Shown here in pieces: positions 54,186 to 62,998 of a DNA stretch of 64,000 nucleotides. This stretch comes from CBDCVN01 sp965223585. GTDB lineage: Bacteria > Deinococcota > Deinococci > Deinococcales > Trueperaceae. The DNA lies in NCBI GenBank assembly GCA_965223585.1, contig CBDCWW010000009.1, positions 248,001 to 312,000 on the forward strand, written 5' to 3'. Under the pieces are notes generated by a model. It was not told the origin of the DNA and did not search any database. It saw only the letters and a list, made by a program, of their open reading frames with translations. The translations under genes and the position numbers were made by a program. Positions within the stretch are counted from its first letter, which is position 1. Every line of letters starts with the position of its first letter.

Positions 54186-54806
54186 ATGAAGCTTTGCATT
54201 TTAGATTTTGATTCAACCCTTATAGATGGTGAAACTGTAGATATTCTTGCAGATTATTATGGCAATGGTGAAGAAATTAAACAAATAACATACCAAGCTA
54301 TGGCAGGAAAGCTCGATTTTTTTGAGTCTTTAATTAAGCGTGTTGAACTCCTCAAAGGTTTACCTTATAAAAAGGCTATAAGTGTATGCAAAACTCTTCC
54401 TCTTATGCCGGGGGCTAAGGAGGTCGTGCCAGCCCTAAAACAAAGAGGTTATGTAGTGGTTATTTTTTCTGGTGGCTTTCGTGAGGCTACAAAACATTTT
54501 AGTAAAATTCTAGGTGCTGATGCTGATTTTGCTAATTTTTTACACACTAAAAATGGCGTGCTTACAGGGCAAGTAGGAGGAGAAATGATGACTAGTAATG
54601 CCAAAGGTGATTTGCTTAAGCGTTTGCAAAAGCTTTTGGGAAGTAGCAAAGAAGAAACTATGGTGGTGGGTGATGGTGCTAATGATCTTTCTATGTTTCA
54701 ATATAGTAATAAAAAAATTGCTTTTTGTGCTAAAGAAATACTTAGACAAGCAGCAGATCATTGCATTGTTAATAAAGATTTGACCGAAATTTTAGAATTT
54801 GCATAA
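54186..54806 (+). CDS. serB: Phosphoserine phosphatase-like HAD hydrolase (SerB type)
   Basis: 206 residues. HAD motif I LDFDSTLIDGE (nucleophile and acid Asp), motif II IFSGGFREA, the conserved Lys in NAKGDLL and motif III VVGDGANDLSMF. The cap insert (TYQAMAGKLDFFESLIKRVELLKGL) and PLMPGAKEVV are as in SerB, which makes serine from phosphoserine. It lacks the N-terminal regulatory domain of the E. coli enzyme, as in archaea and many bacteria. It converges on the sulfurtransferase gene without a gap. Confidence 0.88.
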   Translation: MKLCILDFDSTLIDGETVDILADYYGNGEEIKQITYQAMAGKLDFFESLIKRVELLKGLPYKKAISVCKTLPLMPGAKEVVPALKQRGYVVVIFSGGFREATKHFSKILGADADFANFLHTKNGVLTGQVGGEMMTSNAKGDLLKRLQKLLGSSKEETMVVGDGANDLSMFQYSNKKIAFCAKEILRQAADHCIVNKDLTEILEFA

Positions 54807-55628
54807 TTAAGCAATAGGATTATCTGCATAACTTATCCAATCGCTCCAAGAGCCACTATAAAGCTTAACATTAGCAAACCCTGCTTCTTTCATAGCAATT
54901 ATGTCATGGTTAGCAGTAACGCCTGAACCGCAGTAAACAATAATTTCTTTAGCACCCTCGAGCTTGCTATAAAGCTCCTTTAGTGCTTCTTTAGATTTAA
55001 ACTTCCGTTCTATTAAGTTTTCACTAAAAGGGATATTAACTGCATTAGGAATATGCCCTGCTTTATTATCTATAGGTTCAACTTCACCACTATAGCGTTT
55101 TGCTTCACGAGCATCTACAATTGCTGCTTTAGGGTTAGAAATAGCTGTTATTACTTCTTTTACGCTTACTAGCATCTCATGGCGAAAATTGACCACAAAC
55201 TTTCCTTTTGATGGCTTAGGTAAATCTGTTTCAATGGGATACATAGCATCTGTCCAAGTCCTAAAACCACCATCTAAAATCTTTACATCATTGTGCCCTA
55301 AGTACTTCAGCATCCACCAAAAACGTCCTGCAAAAGCACCAGATACATCATCATAAACAACAATGGAGCTATGATTACTAATACCTGAATTTTCCAATTT
55401 TCTGACAAAAGTTTCCCAATCAGGTAAAGGGTGTCGACCCCCATGCTCCCTAACTTCACTAGACAAATCTTTATCTAAATCAAAAAAGATAGCCTTAGGC
55501 AAATGCGCTTTTTGGTACTCTTGCCAACCTTTTTTAGAATCTTTTAAGTCAAAACGGATATCTACAGTAACCAGATTAGTATCATCTAGTTTCTTGAAAA
55601 GATTTGGAGCACTTATCAAATTAGACAT
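54807..55628 (-). CDS. Thiosulfate/3-mercaptopyruvate sulfurtransferase (two rhodanese domains)
   Basis: 273 residues with two rhodanese folds: the inactive N-terminal one (VDIRFDLKDSKKGWQEYQKAHLPKAIFFDLDKDLS, HPLPDWETF) and the C-terminal one with the persulfide Cys in IVYCGSGVTANHD (~237). The CGSGVTA loop is closer to the thiosulfate/3-MST group than can be separated by eye. It transfers sulfane sulfur in the cytoplasm. A CTCGAG lies 20 bp upstream of the start. Confidence 0.92.
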   Translation of the reverse strand: MSNLISAPNLFKKLDDTNLVTVDIRFDLKDSKKGWQEYQKAHLPKAIFFDLDKDLSSEVREHGGRHPLPDWETFVRKLENSGISNHSSIVVYDDVSGAFAGRFWWMLKYLGHNDVKILDGGFRTWTDAMYPIETDLPKPSKGKFVVNFRHEMLVSVKEVITAISNPKAAIVDAREAKRYSGEVEPIDNKAGHIPNAVNIPFSENLIERKFKSKEALKELYSKLEGAKEIIVYCGSGVTANHDIIAMKEAGFANVKLYSGSWSDWISYADNPIA

Positions 55629-55718
55629 AAGCTTAAAGATACCTTAAAATCTCGAGCCAATTTTGAACAATAGATAAATAAAATAATAGTTGACTAATTA
55701 GCTTATTAAACTAAAACA

Positions 55719-55993
55719 ACGTCTAAAGTAATTAATGTCCATGAAGCCAAAACTCATCTATCATGTTTGTTGAACAATATGAAAAAAGGAGAAGACATTA
55801 TTCTAGCTAAGTCAGGTAAGCCTTATGCCAGACTTGTACCTTTTGAAGAAACTGAACGTCCACTTGGTGTATTTTACAAGAATACCTTTTTGAAGAAGCT
55901 TGTGAACGTTTAAATGCAGCTATGCTTGAAGAAACTAATGAAGAAATTATAGAAGCTTGGGAAGGCAAGCATAGTGTTAACCTGTTGTTGTAG
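55719..55993 (+). pseudogene. Broken Phd/YefM-type antitoxin gene
   Basis: From 55719 the frame reads SKVINVHEAKTHLSCLLNN, then MKKGEDIILAKSGKPYARLV and PFEETERPLGVF, a close match to Phd-type antitoxins. The first codon is ACG where ATG is expected, and a frameshift near 55886 is needed to continue into YLFEEACERLNAAMLEETNE to TAG at 55993. No PIN or RelE toxin follows. The 3' end overlaps the end of carA on the other strand by 17 bp. Confidence 0.7.
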
Positions 55994-57122
55994 GCAAAGA
56001 AGTTACTCCTGTAAAGCTATTAACCTCTGTTATGAAGCGATTAAATAGATAACTAGCATCATGCGGTCCCGGGCTAGCTTCAGGGTGGTATTGAACACTA
56101 AATACAGGGTAGCGCACGTGCTTCATGCCCTCAAGAGTGTCATCATTTAGATTTATGTGGGTGGCTTCAAATTGCTGATTAGGTATCGAATTAACATCTA
56201 CAGCATAGTTGTGGTTTTGACTAGTAATTTCCACCTCACCAGTGAGTAGGTTTTTTACAGGTGTATTCGCTCCATGATGACCATGTTTAAGCTTATAAGT
56301 TTTGCCGCCCACGGCCAATCCTAAAATTTGGTGTCCCAAACAAATCCCGTAAGTAGGCAATAAACCGAGCATTTGCCAAGCAGTATTGTGGGCATAGCGG
56401 GGGCCATCGGGATCTCCGGGGCCATTAGAAAGTACTAAACCTTTAGGATCAAGAGCCATAATTTGTGCTGGTGAGGTTTGTGCAGGAACTACAACAACTT
56501 CTGCCCCAGCAAGCTCGAGCTTATAAACTATAGAATGTTTAATGCCAAAGTCCATTACTACCACTCGGGGGTAATCTCTAAAGCTAGGTCTTGCATAAGG
56601 TAACAAGGTAGTAACTTCAGGAGTCATATCACGCCCATCAATATCTAAATGGTTTTTAGCCTGTTGTATTAAATCTTTTTCTAAAGCTTCATCACTCTTA
56701 GTTTTACCATGATAAATAACACCTTTTAATACACCAGAACTACGTAAATGTCTTGTTAAGGCCCTAGTATCAACACCTTCTATGCCAACAATCTCGTGCT
56801 GCTCCATAAAACTTTGCAGGTCTTGATTAGCACGATAATTACTAGGATGGCGACTAAACTCACGCACAATAAAACCTTTGGCGTAGGGTTTATTAGATTC
56901 CATGTCGTAAACACTTACTCCATAGTTACCTATGTGTGGATAGGTCATAGTAACGATTTGGCCATTATAACTAGGGTCGGTCAGTATTTCTTGGTAGCCG
57001 GTCATGGAGGTATTAAAAACTATTTCGCCTATAGACTTGCCGTTATAGCCAAAAGTGTAGCCATAGTAAATATTACCGTTTTCAAGGGCTAGGGTAGCGG
57101 GAGGTTTTTGCAAAAGTGACAT
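55977..57122 (-). CDS. carA: Carbamoyl-phosphate synthase small subunit
   Basis: 381 residues from ATG at 57122 (AAAAGGA 7 nt upstream; a longer frame adds 17 unrelated residues). The N-terminal domain (LALENGNIYYGYTFG, GEIVFNTSMTGYQEILTDPSY) and the class I glutamine amidotransferase with Cys in YGICLGHQILGLA and His/Glu in VQYHPEASPGPHDA are complete. It supplies ammonia from glutamine to CarB for pyrimidine and arginine synthesis. carB is not adjacent; the next gene downstream is a broken antitoxin. Confidence 0.97.
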   Translation of the reverse strand: MSLLQKPPATLALENGNIYYGYTFGYNGKSIGEIVFNTSMTGYQEILTDPSYNGQIVTMTYPHIGNYGVSVYDMESNKPYAKGFIVREFSRHPSNYRANQDLQSFMEQHEIVGIEGVDTRALTRHLRSSGVLKGVIYHGKTKSDEALEKDLIQQAKNHLDIDGRDMTPEVTTLLPYARPSFRDYPRVVVMDFGIKHSIVYKLELAGAEVVVVPAQTSPAQIMALDPKGLVLSNGPGDPDGPRYAHNTAWQMLGLLPTYGICLGHQILGLAVGGKTYKLKHGHHGANTPVKNLLTGEVEITSQNHNYAVDVNSIPNQQFEATHINLNDDTLEGMKHVRYPVFSVQYHPEASPGPHDASYLFNRFITEVNSFTGVTSLPTTTG

Positions 57123-57211
57123 ATATTTCCTTTTAGTAAGTTTGGGTGCTTCTGGTGTGTAATTCTTACCCAAGGTAGTTAGTAGTTAGCATAACAAAAC
57201 TCTATGGGCTG

Positions 57212-58012
57212 CTAGCTACTTTGCTTATGATCATCAAGCCACCTTTTAAACTTCCTATTTTCTTGGTTTTGTACCAGTTTTCTTAAAAAAGGTAAAAAGC
57301 GCTCGAGCAACAAAGTAATTCTAAAAAGACGAGAAGGGTAAATCGACATTTTATCTTGCTGAATACCTTTAATGATTTTCCTAGCTACATGTTCAGGTTC
57401 TTGTAATGGCCAAGCTACAGGTATATTCTCTCCAGCAACCTCAAAGAATCTAGTACGTGTGGCTATAGGATAAACTAAAGTGAGCGAACTTGGATCAGGA
57501 AGCTCAAAACGGTAAGCTTCAGCAAATCTATGCAAAGCTGCTTTCGTTGAACTGTAAATTGCATAACCGGGTAGTGCCATTAAGCTCATTGCAGAAGCAG
57601 TAACAACAACTTTATAAGCTTGGTCATGGTTAATACTCTTCATTTTTTTAGCTGTATAGATAGGGGAGAACACGTTAATGCTATATATCCTATCAATTTC
57701 TCCCCAGTTGGGTTCTGCTATTTTGCCATAGTAGGAAAACCCTGCATTAGCTATAAATAAATCTATCCCTCCCATCACGTTTATAGAGTAATGAAATAAC
57801 TCGTCTATACTTTTTTGACTTGACATATCCCCAGCAAAGATAACTATTTCAGCTTTAGGGAAGAGAATATTCTCTACAGCAGATTTTAATCGCTCCTTAT
57901 CTATATCTACAGCTACAATCTTAGTAGAAAAATTAGCCAGTTCCGCTAATAAAGCCCTTCCTATACCAGAACCTGCACCAGTAAGGATTATCTGCCTATT
58001 TGAGATTTCCAT
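57212..58012 (-). CDS. Short-chain dehydrogenase/reductase (SDR) family protein
   Basis: 266 residues. The cofactor loop TGAGSGIGRAL, NAGFSYYG (NAG), catalytic Ser in VVTASAMS and YAIYSSTKAAL (YxxxK) define a classical SDR. The Asp after the second strand (VAVDIDKER) suggests NAD preference. A basic C-terminal tail (RFLPFLRKLVQNQENRKFKRWL) may touch the membrane. The ADC-like gene upstream ends 1 bp before it, so the two are one operon and probably one pathway, perhaps lipid or ketone metabolism. Confidence 0.9.
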   Translation of the reverse strand: MEISNRQIILTGAGSGIGRALLAELANFSTKIVAVDIDKERLKSAVENILFPKAEIVIFAGDMSSQKSIDELFHYSINVMGGIDLFIANAGFSYYGKIAEPNWGEIDRIYSINVFSPIYTAKKMKSINHDQAYKVVVTASAMSLMALPGYAIYSSTKAALHRFAEAYRFELPDPSSLTLVYPIATRTRFFEVAGENIPVAWPLQEPEHVARKIIKGIQQDKMSIYPSRLFRITLLLERFLPFLRKLVQNQENRKFKRWLDDHKQSS

Positions 58013-58013
58013 T

Positions 58014-58694
58014 TTAATTGCTATTAACCAAAAGTCTAGCTTCAGGAAAGACCATATTAAACCTTTCCAACTTTAGCACAGCTAGTGGTTGATAGTTAGT
58101 TATGTCAGGAAAGTACTTTCTGTTTACATTAGCTTTTAGCAAAGAAGCTCGTTTTAGGAAACCTCTAGCTCGAGGAGTAACTAAATGTACTTTCCCTGTA
58201 TCTTCCTCCACCTGAGCTAATGTCCGCCAACTAGAGGGGATGAAAGCAGTTGTTACTGGTATACTAACAACGCTGGCCTTAAAAGTAAAATTTGCTATTT
58301 CGTTTTCTTTGTGGGAAACTCTAACTTGCTCTACAGAACCTTCTTTAGATACCTCAAAGGTAGCTATTTCTTTAGGAATATTCCAATTAAGTTTTCCATT
58401 AACTACCCTGTCCCAAGTAGAAACATAAATCTTAGTGATAGTATAAAACAACTTGCTAGCAAAGCAAAATCGTCCGGGTAAGAACAACAATTCTCTATAA
58501 GGGCCTATTTCAGAGGAAGAGTAATCTATCAGCATAACTGCACCTATACCTCCTTGAAAATTTTCTTGTAAAGTAGGTAAAAGAAAGCCTTGGTCTTTTA
58601 CAAATGAGGAAGCGAATCTAAAGAATAGTACAAAGGCCGTGCCTTTTAGATGCCAAGGAGGTTTTTGTCTTCGAATATCACTAGGCATACGCAT
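58014..58694 (-). CDS. Acetoacetate decarboxylase-like fold protein
   Basis: 226 residues. PPWHLKGTAFVLFFRF at the N-terminus, IDYSSSEIGPYRELLFLPG, KIYVSTWDRVVNGKLNWNIPKEIATFE and a C-terminal strand pattern match the ADC-like superfamily. The Schiff-base Lys of true acetoacetate decarboxylase cannot be identified with certainty, so this may be one of the many non-decarboxylase relatives. It is coupled to the SDR gene (1-bp gap). Confidence 0.75.
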   Translation of the reverse strand: MRMPSDIRRQKPPWHLKGTAFVLFFRFASSFVKDQGFLLPTLQENFQGGIGAVMLIDYSSSEIGPYRELLFLPGRFCFASKLFYTITKIYVSTWDRVVNGKLNWNIPKEIATFEVSKEGSVEQVRVSHKENEIANFTFKASVVSIPVTTAFIPSSWRTLAQVEEDTGKVHLVTPRARGFLKRASLLKANVNRKYFPDITNYQPLAVLKLERFNMVFPEARLLVNSN

Positions 58695-58734
58695 AAAAGC
58701 AAGGTACCATCAATTAACAACTGTTCATATGTTT

Positions 58735-59898
58735 TTACGAATACTTCTGAGTTCCATCAATGGAATCTAAGGTCTTTGGGTAACCAAAAGCCTCAAAATC
58801 TAAACTATATATTTTAACTACTTTCTCAACTAAACTATCATCATAAAAATTCTTGTGCTTTGGGAAAGCGTCTTTTGGTTTGTACCTTTTATCTGCAAAA
58901 TTTCCTTGAGCATCAGTATCTTTTTTACTACGGGTGTGTAGCGATTTGCGAAATTCTTCAAGAGGAGCATGTTTAAGGCCCAATTGTTTTTCCACTTTTT
59001 TTAATTCCTCATAGCTGTTTTCTAAGTGAACTATATGGGTTTTTTCAATGATATTATACTCTATTAAAGGGTGTAGTTGCAAAGCATGATGTAAATTACA
59101 TTTCCTTATATCAAGAGAGTTTAAGTACCCTACAAACTCCCTAAAAGTAAAGGTTGATTCAGAGTCAACCTTACGATTTAAAAATTCTGTTAAATTAGCA
59201 TTCTCGTAACTGCGATTAATAGCATGAGCATAGGAGCTTACAGCTCTGACAAAGGGGTCTCTGACTAAGTATACGGCATTAGCATCACCTATATATTTTA
59301 GGCTATTGTTATAGCCCCTAGATTTAAAAAAGACCTTGGCTTTAAATGTATGCAACCATTCACCATCATAAAAGCTAGCGGCCTTCAAGAAATCTATTTG
59401 ATAAAAGAACCATTTAAGTCCAAAGGTTGATCCACTTCTACCAGAAAAAAGAAGTGCTAAATTCATGGGCTTGTAATAGAGAGGTTTAGGATAAGTTCTA
59501 GCAACTTTTTCGATTTCATCTTCTTTTAAATCTTTTGCTGAGGTGACTTTATAAAGATTAGTATAGCCTATCACTTCTGAGGTGTTGTCAGAAAAAGTAG
59601 CAACTATATCAAACAATTGTTTGTTTTGCAAAGCTGCTGTTTTAAAGCTAAGAGACCACATTGCTTTGGAGCTGTGCTGAATTTCAGCATGTTTTTGACC
59701 TAATTGTGGAGAATCAATTTCTAATTGTTTATCAACACTTATATTGTCACTTAAACCTATATCTACTAATATTTTATCTTTTATTAGAGTTACACCATCT
59801 AAATTTACCTCGCTTAAAGCAACTTGTTTGGCTCCAATATAATTGTGTAAGGTTTGTAAATGGGCTAATTTATTTGCTTCTGCTTTGACTAAGTACAT
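58735..59898 (-). CDS. Sulfotransferase family protein
   Basis: 387 residues. After a ~125-residue beta-rich N-terminal extension, the PAPS-binding 5' loop is LLFSGRSGSTFGLKW and the 3'-phosphate site is VYLVRDPFVRAVSSYAHA, followed by VHLENSYEELKKVEKQLGL. The domain fits bacterial sulfotransferases acting on glycans or lipids. The N-terminal extension is unlike any domain I know and could be an acceptor-binding module. It lies 41 bp upstream of the ADC-like/SDR pair in the same direction. Confidence 0.82.
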   Translation of the reverse strand: MYLVKAEANKLAHLQTLHNYIGAKQVALSEVNLDGVTLIKDKILVDIGLSDNISVDKQLEIDSPQLGQKHAEIQHSSKAMWSLSFKTAALQNKQLFDIVATFSDNTSEVIGYTNLYKVTSAKDLKEDEIEKVARTYPKPLYYKPMNLALLFSGRSGSTFGLKWFFYQIDFLKAASFYDGEWLHTFKAKVFFKSRGYNNSLKYIGDANAVYLVRDPFVRAVSSYAHAINRSYENANLTEFLNRKVDSESTFTFREFVGYLNSLDIRKCNLHHALQLHPLIEYNIIEKTHIVHLENSYEELKKVEKQLGLKHAPLEEFRKSLHTRSKKDTDAQGNFADKRYKPKDAFPKHKNFYDDSLVEKVVKIYSLDFEAFGYPKTLDSIDGTQKYS

Positions 59899-59910
59899 AA
59901 GCTGATTTTT

Positions 59911-61176
59911 CTACTGTGTCTCAAGTATGTTTACCTTGGCATTATTACGCAGGTCTAGGGGTAAAGGATAGATAACTTGAGTGCCTTCTTCAATACCCTC
60001 TATGGCAGCTCGAGCACTGGCTTCAGCTAGAAGGCTAATTTCTGTGCGTTTAGTACGTTCTTCTTCTACTACAAAGACATAGTTTTGACCACCTTCAGCA
60101 ACAATAGCTCCAGAAGGTAAAAGGAGCCCAGAAGCTAAGTTGACTTCATAGGTAAGTTGCGCTACGCTTCCAGCAGGAATAGGAACCTCATTTGCTTTCA
60201 ATTCTGCCACTAAATCAACAAGTCGTTGCCCGCTAGGAGCAGAACTCGAGCGCACAATCTCAGCAGGGTAATCTGTGCCAGCATAGCTAAAAGTCACTTC
60301 CTTTTGTGCTAACAAGCTTTGGGCATCCTGTGGCGGTACCGAAAAACGCCCTAGCTGCTTGTCTATGCTGATTAAGCGAAAAACAGCAACACCAACATTA
60401 ACAGATTCACCTTCCTCTACTAATAATTCAGCTATCTCACCTGCAAAAGGGGCAGTGATACTAGCCTCAGCTAAATCTTGATGGGCTTGCTCTAGCTGTA
60501 CTTGAGCTTGTTGGAACTGCACTTCTAATAGTGCTATGTCCTCACCTTCTGCACGCTGAGAGCGTGCTAAGGCATCTTGGGCTTGTAAAAAAGTAGCTTG
60601 AGCTTGTTTGTACTGTGCTTCAAGATTAAGTAAATCAATTTGGGCGATGCCACCAACTTCAAAAAGAGCTTGGGCTTCCTCATACTTCTTCTTAGCCACT
60701 GCTAAATTCCTATCAGCGCTCTGTACCTCTACTGCCAATTGTTGATTACTTTCATTAGTAGAGAGCCTAGCTTTTTCCAAGTTAATCTGGGCTGATTGTA
60801 AGGATAGTTCAGCATTACGTACTTGTCTTCTTAAATTGGCGTCATCAAGTTTTATAACTGCTTCTTTTGCCGATACTCTTGCCCCTTCACGTTTTAAGAT
60901 AGTCTCTACTTGACCACTTGTCTTTGAAGACACTTGACTATCTTGGCTAGGTTCAATAGTTACAGAAGTGCTTCTTGTGGCTGTTAGGTCGCCAGCTCGA
61001 GCTACTACCACCCGAACTTGCCTCACAGGTTCCTTTGGCACATTGTTGTTAGTAGTCTCTTGTGTATTATTAACTTCTGTATCTTGCGGTTCCTGAGTGT
61101 TTCTAGGTCTACAGGCAGCTAAAGGTACTATGAGTAAGATGATCAAAAACGTGCTGGGAGTGAAAAGACTTCTCAT
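59911..61176 (-). CDS. HlyD/RND-type efflux periplasmic adaptor lipoprotein
   Basis: 421 residues from ATG at 61176, with GGAG upstream. Lipobox VPLAAC, then a barrel-sandwich lipoyl half (SSKTSGQVETILKREGARVSAKEAVIKLDD), a long coiled-coil hairpin (~135-250, rich in QAQ/LEQA repeats) and the second lipoyl half ITAPFAGEIAELLVEEGESVNVG. The beta-barrel and C-terminal domain are present. It should link an inner-membrane transporter to the outside, yet no permease or outer-membrane factor is adjacent. Confidence 0.92.
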   Translation of the reverse strand: MRSLFTPSTFLIILLIVPLAACRPRNTQEPQDTEVNNTQETTNNNVPKEPVRQVRVVVARAGDLTATRSTSVTIEPSQDSQVSSKTSGQVETILKREGARVSAKEAVIKLDDANLRRQVRNAELSLQSAQINLEKARLSTNESNQQLAVEVQSADRNLAVAKKKYEEAQALFEVGGIAQIDLLNLEAQYKQAQATFLQAQDALARSQRAEGEDIALLEVQFQQAQVQLEQAHQDLAEASITAPFAGEIAELLVEEGESVNVGVAVFRLISIDKQLGRFSVPPQDAQSLLAQKEVTFSYAGTDYPAEIVRSSSAPSGQRLVDLVAELKANEVPIPAGSVAQLTYEVNLASGLLLPSGAIVAEGGQNYVFVVEEERTKRTEISLLAEASARAAIEGIEEGTQVIYPLPLDLRNNAKVNILETQ

Positions 61177-61223
61177 TCTTAATAGGGGCTCCAAATAGTT
61201 TCCGATTTTAGCATAGAATTTCC

Positions 61224-61898
61224 TTAGGACTTTTCTACTTCAAGCATAACTTTATGGTTACCTTTTTTAGTTGTACCAATTAGTTCAACTACACGGAAAC
61301 GGCCTAAGCCCTCGGCATAGATTTCATCTCCTAATTCAGCGCTACTAGCTTTACCTGCTGGTTTTCCCTGTAAACTAACTTTGTGGTTAGCAATACCTTT
61401 GGCAAAGTAGTTACGTGAAACCCCAAAGGCTTTTGCGCCAAGAACATCCACTCTTAGCGAAGGCACAATAACTTGCTGAGCCTTACTTTTGCGTCCAGAA
61501 AGATCTGTAGGGGAAACCTCTTGAGCGCCTCTAAGTTCTAACAGTTTATTCTTGACACTACTTAAAAGTACAACCGCCGAACCTTCTTGAAGATTAATAA
61601 TGTCGCCTATGCTTGCTGGTTTAAAGCCAAAACTATTAATTCGATCAATAAGTTCATCTTTATTAACACCTTCAAAGTACACAGCACTTAAGCTAGCAGT
61701 AGCTTTAGGTATATGGTTAGGGAACGCAGTCAGTACACGCCTGTTAGCACCTGAAAAGCCACCATCAAGCTCAACATTTATGTCTTGTGCTCTTAATTTA
61801 GCAGCAAGGTCAGCAGCTTCATTAGGTTCTAGGAAGTTTGTGCTAAAAACTTTACCTCCGTGAACAGCTTTAACGAGATTATTTAAGTAATCATCCAT
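61224..61898 (-). CDS. YlmH-like S4-domain RNA-binding protein
   Basis: 224 residues from ATG at 61898; the frame runs 72 residues further but these are unlike the family and a TATAGT -10 lies 7 nt before the chosen ATG. The N-terminal part (STNFLEPNEAADLAAKLRAQ..FSGANRRVLTAFP) matches the YlmH/photosystem-II S4 protein group and the C-terminus holds an S4 domain (SLRVDVLGAKAFGVSRNYFAKGIANHKVSLQGK). Known relatives act in cell division or rescue of stalled ribosomes. Confidence 0.85.
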   Translation of the reverse strand: MDDYLNNLVKAVHGGKVFSTNFLEPNEAADLAAKLRAQDINVELDGGFSGANRRVLTAFPNHIPKATASLSAVYFEGVNKDELIDRINSFGFKPASIGDIINLQEGSAVVLLSSVKNKLLELRGAQEVSPTDLSGRKSKAQQVIVPSLRVDVLGAKAFGVSRNYFAKGIANHKVSLQGKPAGKASSAELGDEIYAEGLGRFRVVELIGTTKKGNHKVMLEVEKS

Positions 61899-61905
61899 AA
61901 TCAAC

Positions 61906-61911
61906 ACTATA
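61906..61911 (-). promoter_or_regulatory. -10 element of the S4-domain gene
   Basis: TATAGT on the minus strand with a 7-nt gap to the ATG at 61898 and no Shine-Dalgarno; decides the start choice. Confidence 0.55.
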
Positions 61912-62413
61912 AGACCATAAATACTCTTTATGTTTTTGACTCTAGCTTCTTTACTTGTTCCACACAACTTTTGAGTACTAGCAAGAAAATCTACAAACCT
62001 CAATAGCACAAAATTATAGAGTGGAATAACAAAATGTGCTTTTTTGAAAGCAAAACACCCTAGCAAAATTGATATTCTTCTTAGAAACAGATAGCCCACG
62101 GACAAGCAATTCATTCAAGCCGTTAATATTTAAAGCTACAAAAATACATTTGTGGTATTAAATCGTGATACAATTTGGGGCAAATGTCAGAGTCAAAATC
62201 AGGTGATGTTATCCTGACCAGAGGGGAAGGCTCGCACGGCGAAGCTTGACGGAGGTGTTTCAGGTTCTTCTAATGTGCCGCCCGAGGTAGAGTGGCTTGT
62301 CAACCTTACAAACATTGGCACAAAAAAGAAGTACCGTTAGCGAATTGGTGATTTTGTGCAGTTTGCAAGAGTTGATAAGCGGTGTTAGTTGAGAATTGGA
62401 AAAATTATGTGAG
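61912..62413. other. 500-bp intergenic region before the conflict-type locus
   Basis: Includes a short frame at 62184-62249 (MSESKSGDVILTRGEGSHGE and stop) that reads like the first codons of a conflict-system component. The following ~160 bp are more GC-rich (gctcgcacggcgaagcttga, gtgccgcccgaggtagagtgg) and have no long frame. Probably decayed coding DNA. Confidence 0.4.
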
Positions 62414-62648
62414 GTGAACCCAAGTTTCTAAAATAACAGTACCAGTCATAAACGAGAGAATCATTTTAGCAATTGAAGAACGTGTTAATGTAATTAGATA
62501 TGCTAAAAGTGTTGCTGTTGAACTTGGACCTGATGTGAGTTGGCGTGACTTATTGCCTTCCGAATTCTTTGGCAATCGAGTGACTGCACAGGAAGTTAAA
62601 GGCGATCTTAATGTTTACGGGAATAACATTGTTCAGCAAAGAAATTAG
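62414..62648 (+). pseudogene. Small frameshifted gene at the head of the EAD1 locus
   Basis: A coherent frame runs from about 62430 to TAG at 62648: KITVPVINERIILAIEERVN..VSWRDLLPSEFFGN..AQEVKGDLNVYGNNIVQQRN. It has no usable start codon; a GTG at 62414 with GAGG overlap would start it if one T in the TTT at 62425-62427 were absent. The ending KGDLNVYGNNIVQQ resembles beta-rich GD-N repeats seen in conflict-system proteins. Family unknown. Confidence 0.45.
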
Positions 62649-62656
62649 GTTCAATA

Positions 62657-62998
62657 TTGAACCTAGATGGTGCATTCAATAAGGGAGAGAGTTTGAATAA
62701 CTATAAAGATAAATGGTGGTATCCACTTTGGGAGTTTTTTGTACATATCTTTGTGGGAGTAGCAATTTTTAGCGTTATTGCGGTAGTAGCAGTGGGGCTT
62801 AATTTATGGATTCACAAATTGCATGAAGCCCACGTCAGTGGCTTTATTATTAGAACACTAACGTTTGTGGAGTATGTATTATTCTTTGGAGATGTATTCC
62901 TCTTCTTGACGTATTTTGTAATTACCTCAATCAAAGCTTTTGTCAGAATGGTTGGTTTAGAGGAGAAGGGACGAAAATGGTTCCCTTTCTTAAACTAA
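62657..62998 (+). CDS. Small membrane protein of the EAD1 locus
   Basis: 113 residues from TTG at 62657, or 101 from TTG at 62693, which has GGGAGAG just upstream and is the better start. Two to three membrane helices (FFVHIFVGVAIFSVIAVVAVGLNLW, YVLFFGDVFLFLTYFVITSI) end in a charged tail. Unknown family. The next gene starts 22 bp inside its 3' end, so both are coupled. By analogy with known conflict loci it could be the membrane effector; that is inference. Confidence 0.6.
   Translation: MNLDGAFNKGESLNNYKDKWWYPLWEFFVHIFVGVAIFSVIAVVAVGLNLWIHKLHEAHVSGFIIRTLTFVEYVLFFGDVFLFLTYFVITSIKAFVRMVGLEEKGRKWFPFLN

Noticed and set aside
62021..62114. N-terminal extension of the S4-domain gene up to 62114
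   Set aside because: The extra 72 residues are unlike YlmH proteins and a -10 box lies just before the internal ATG at 61898.
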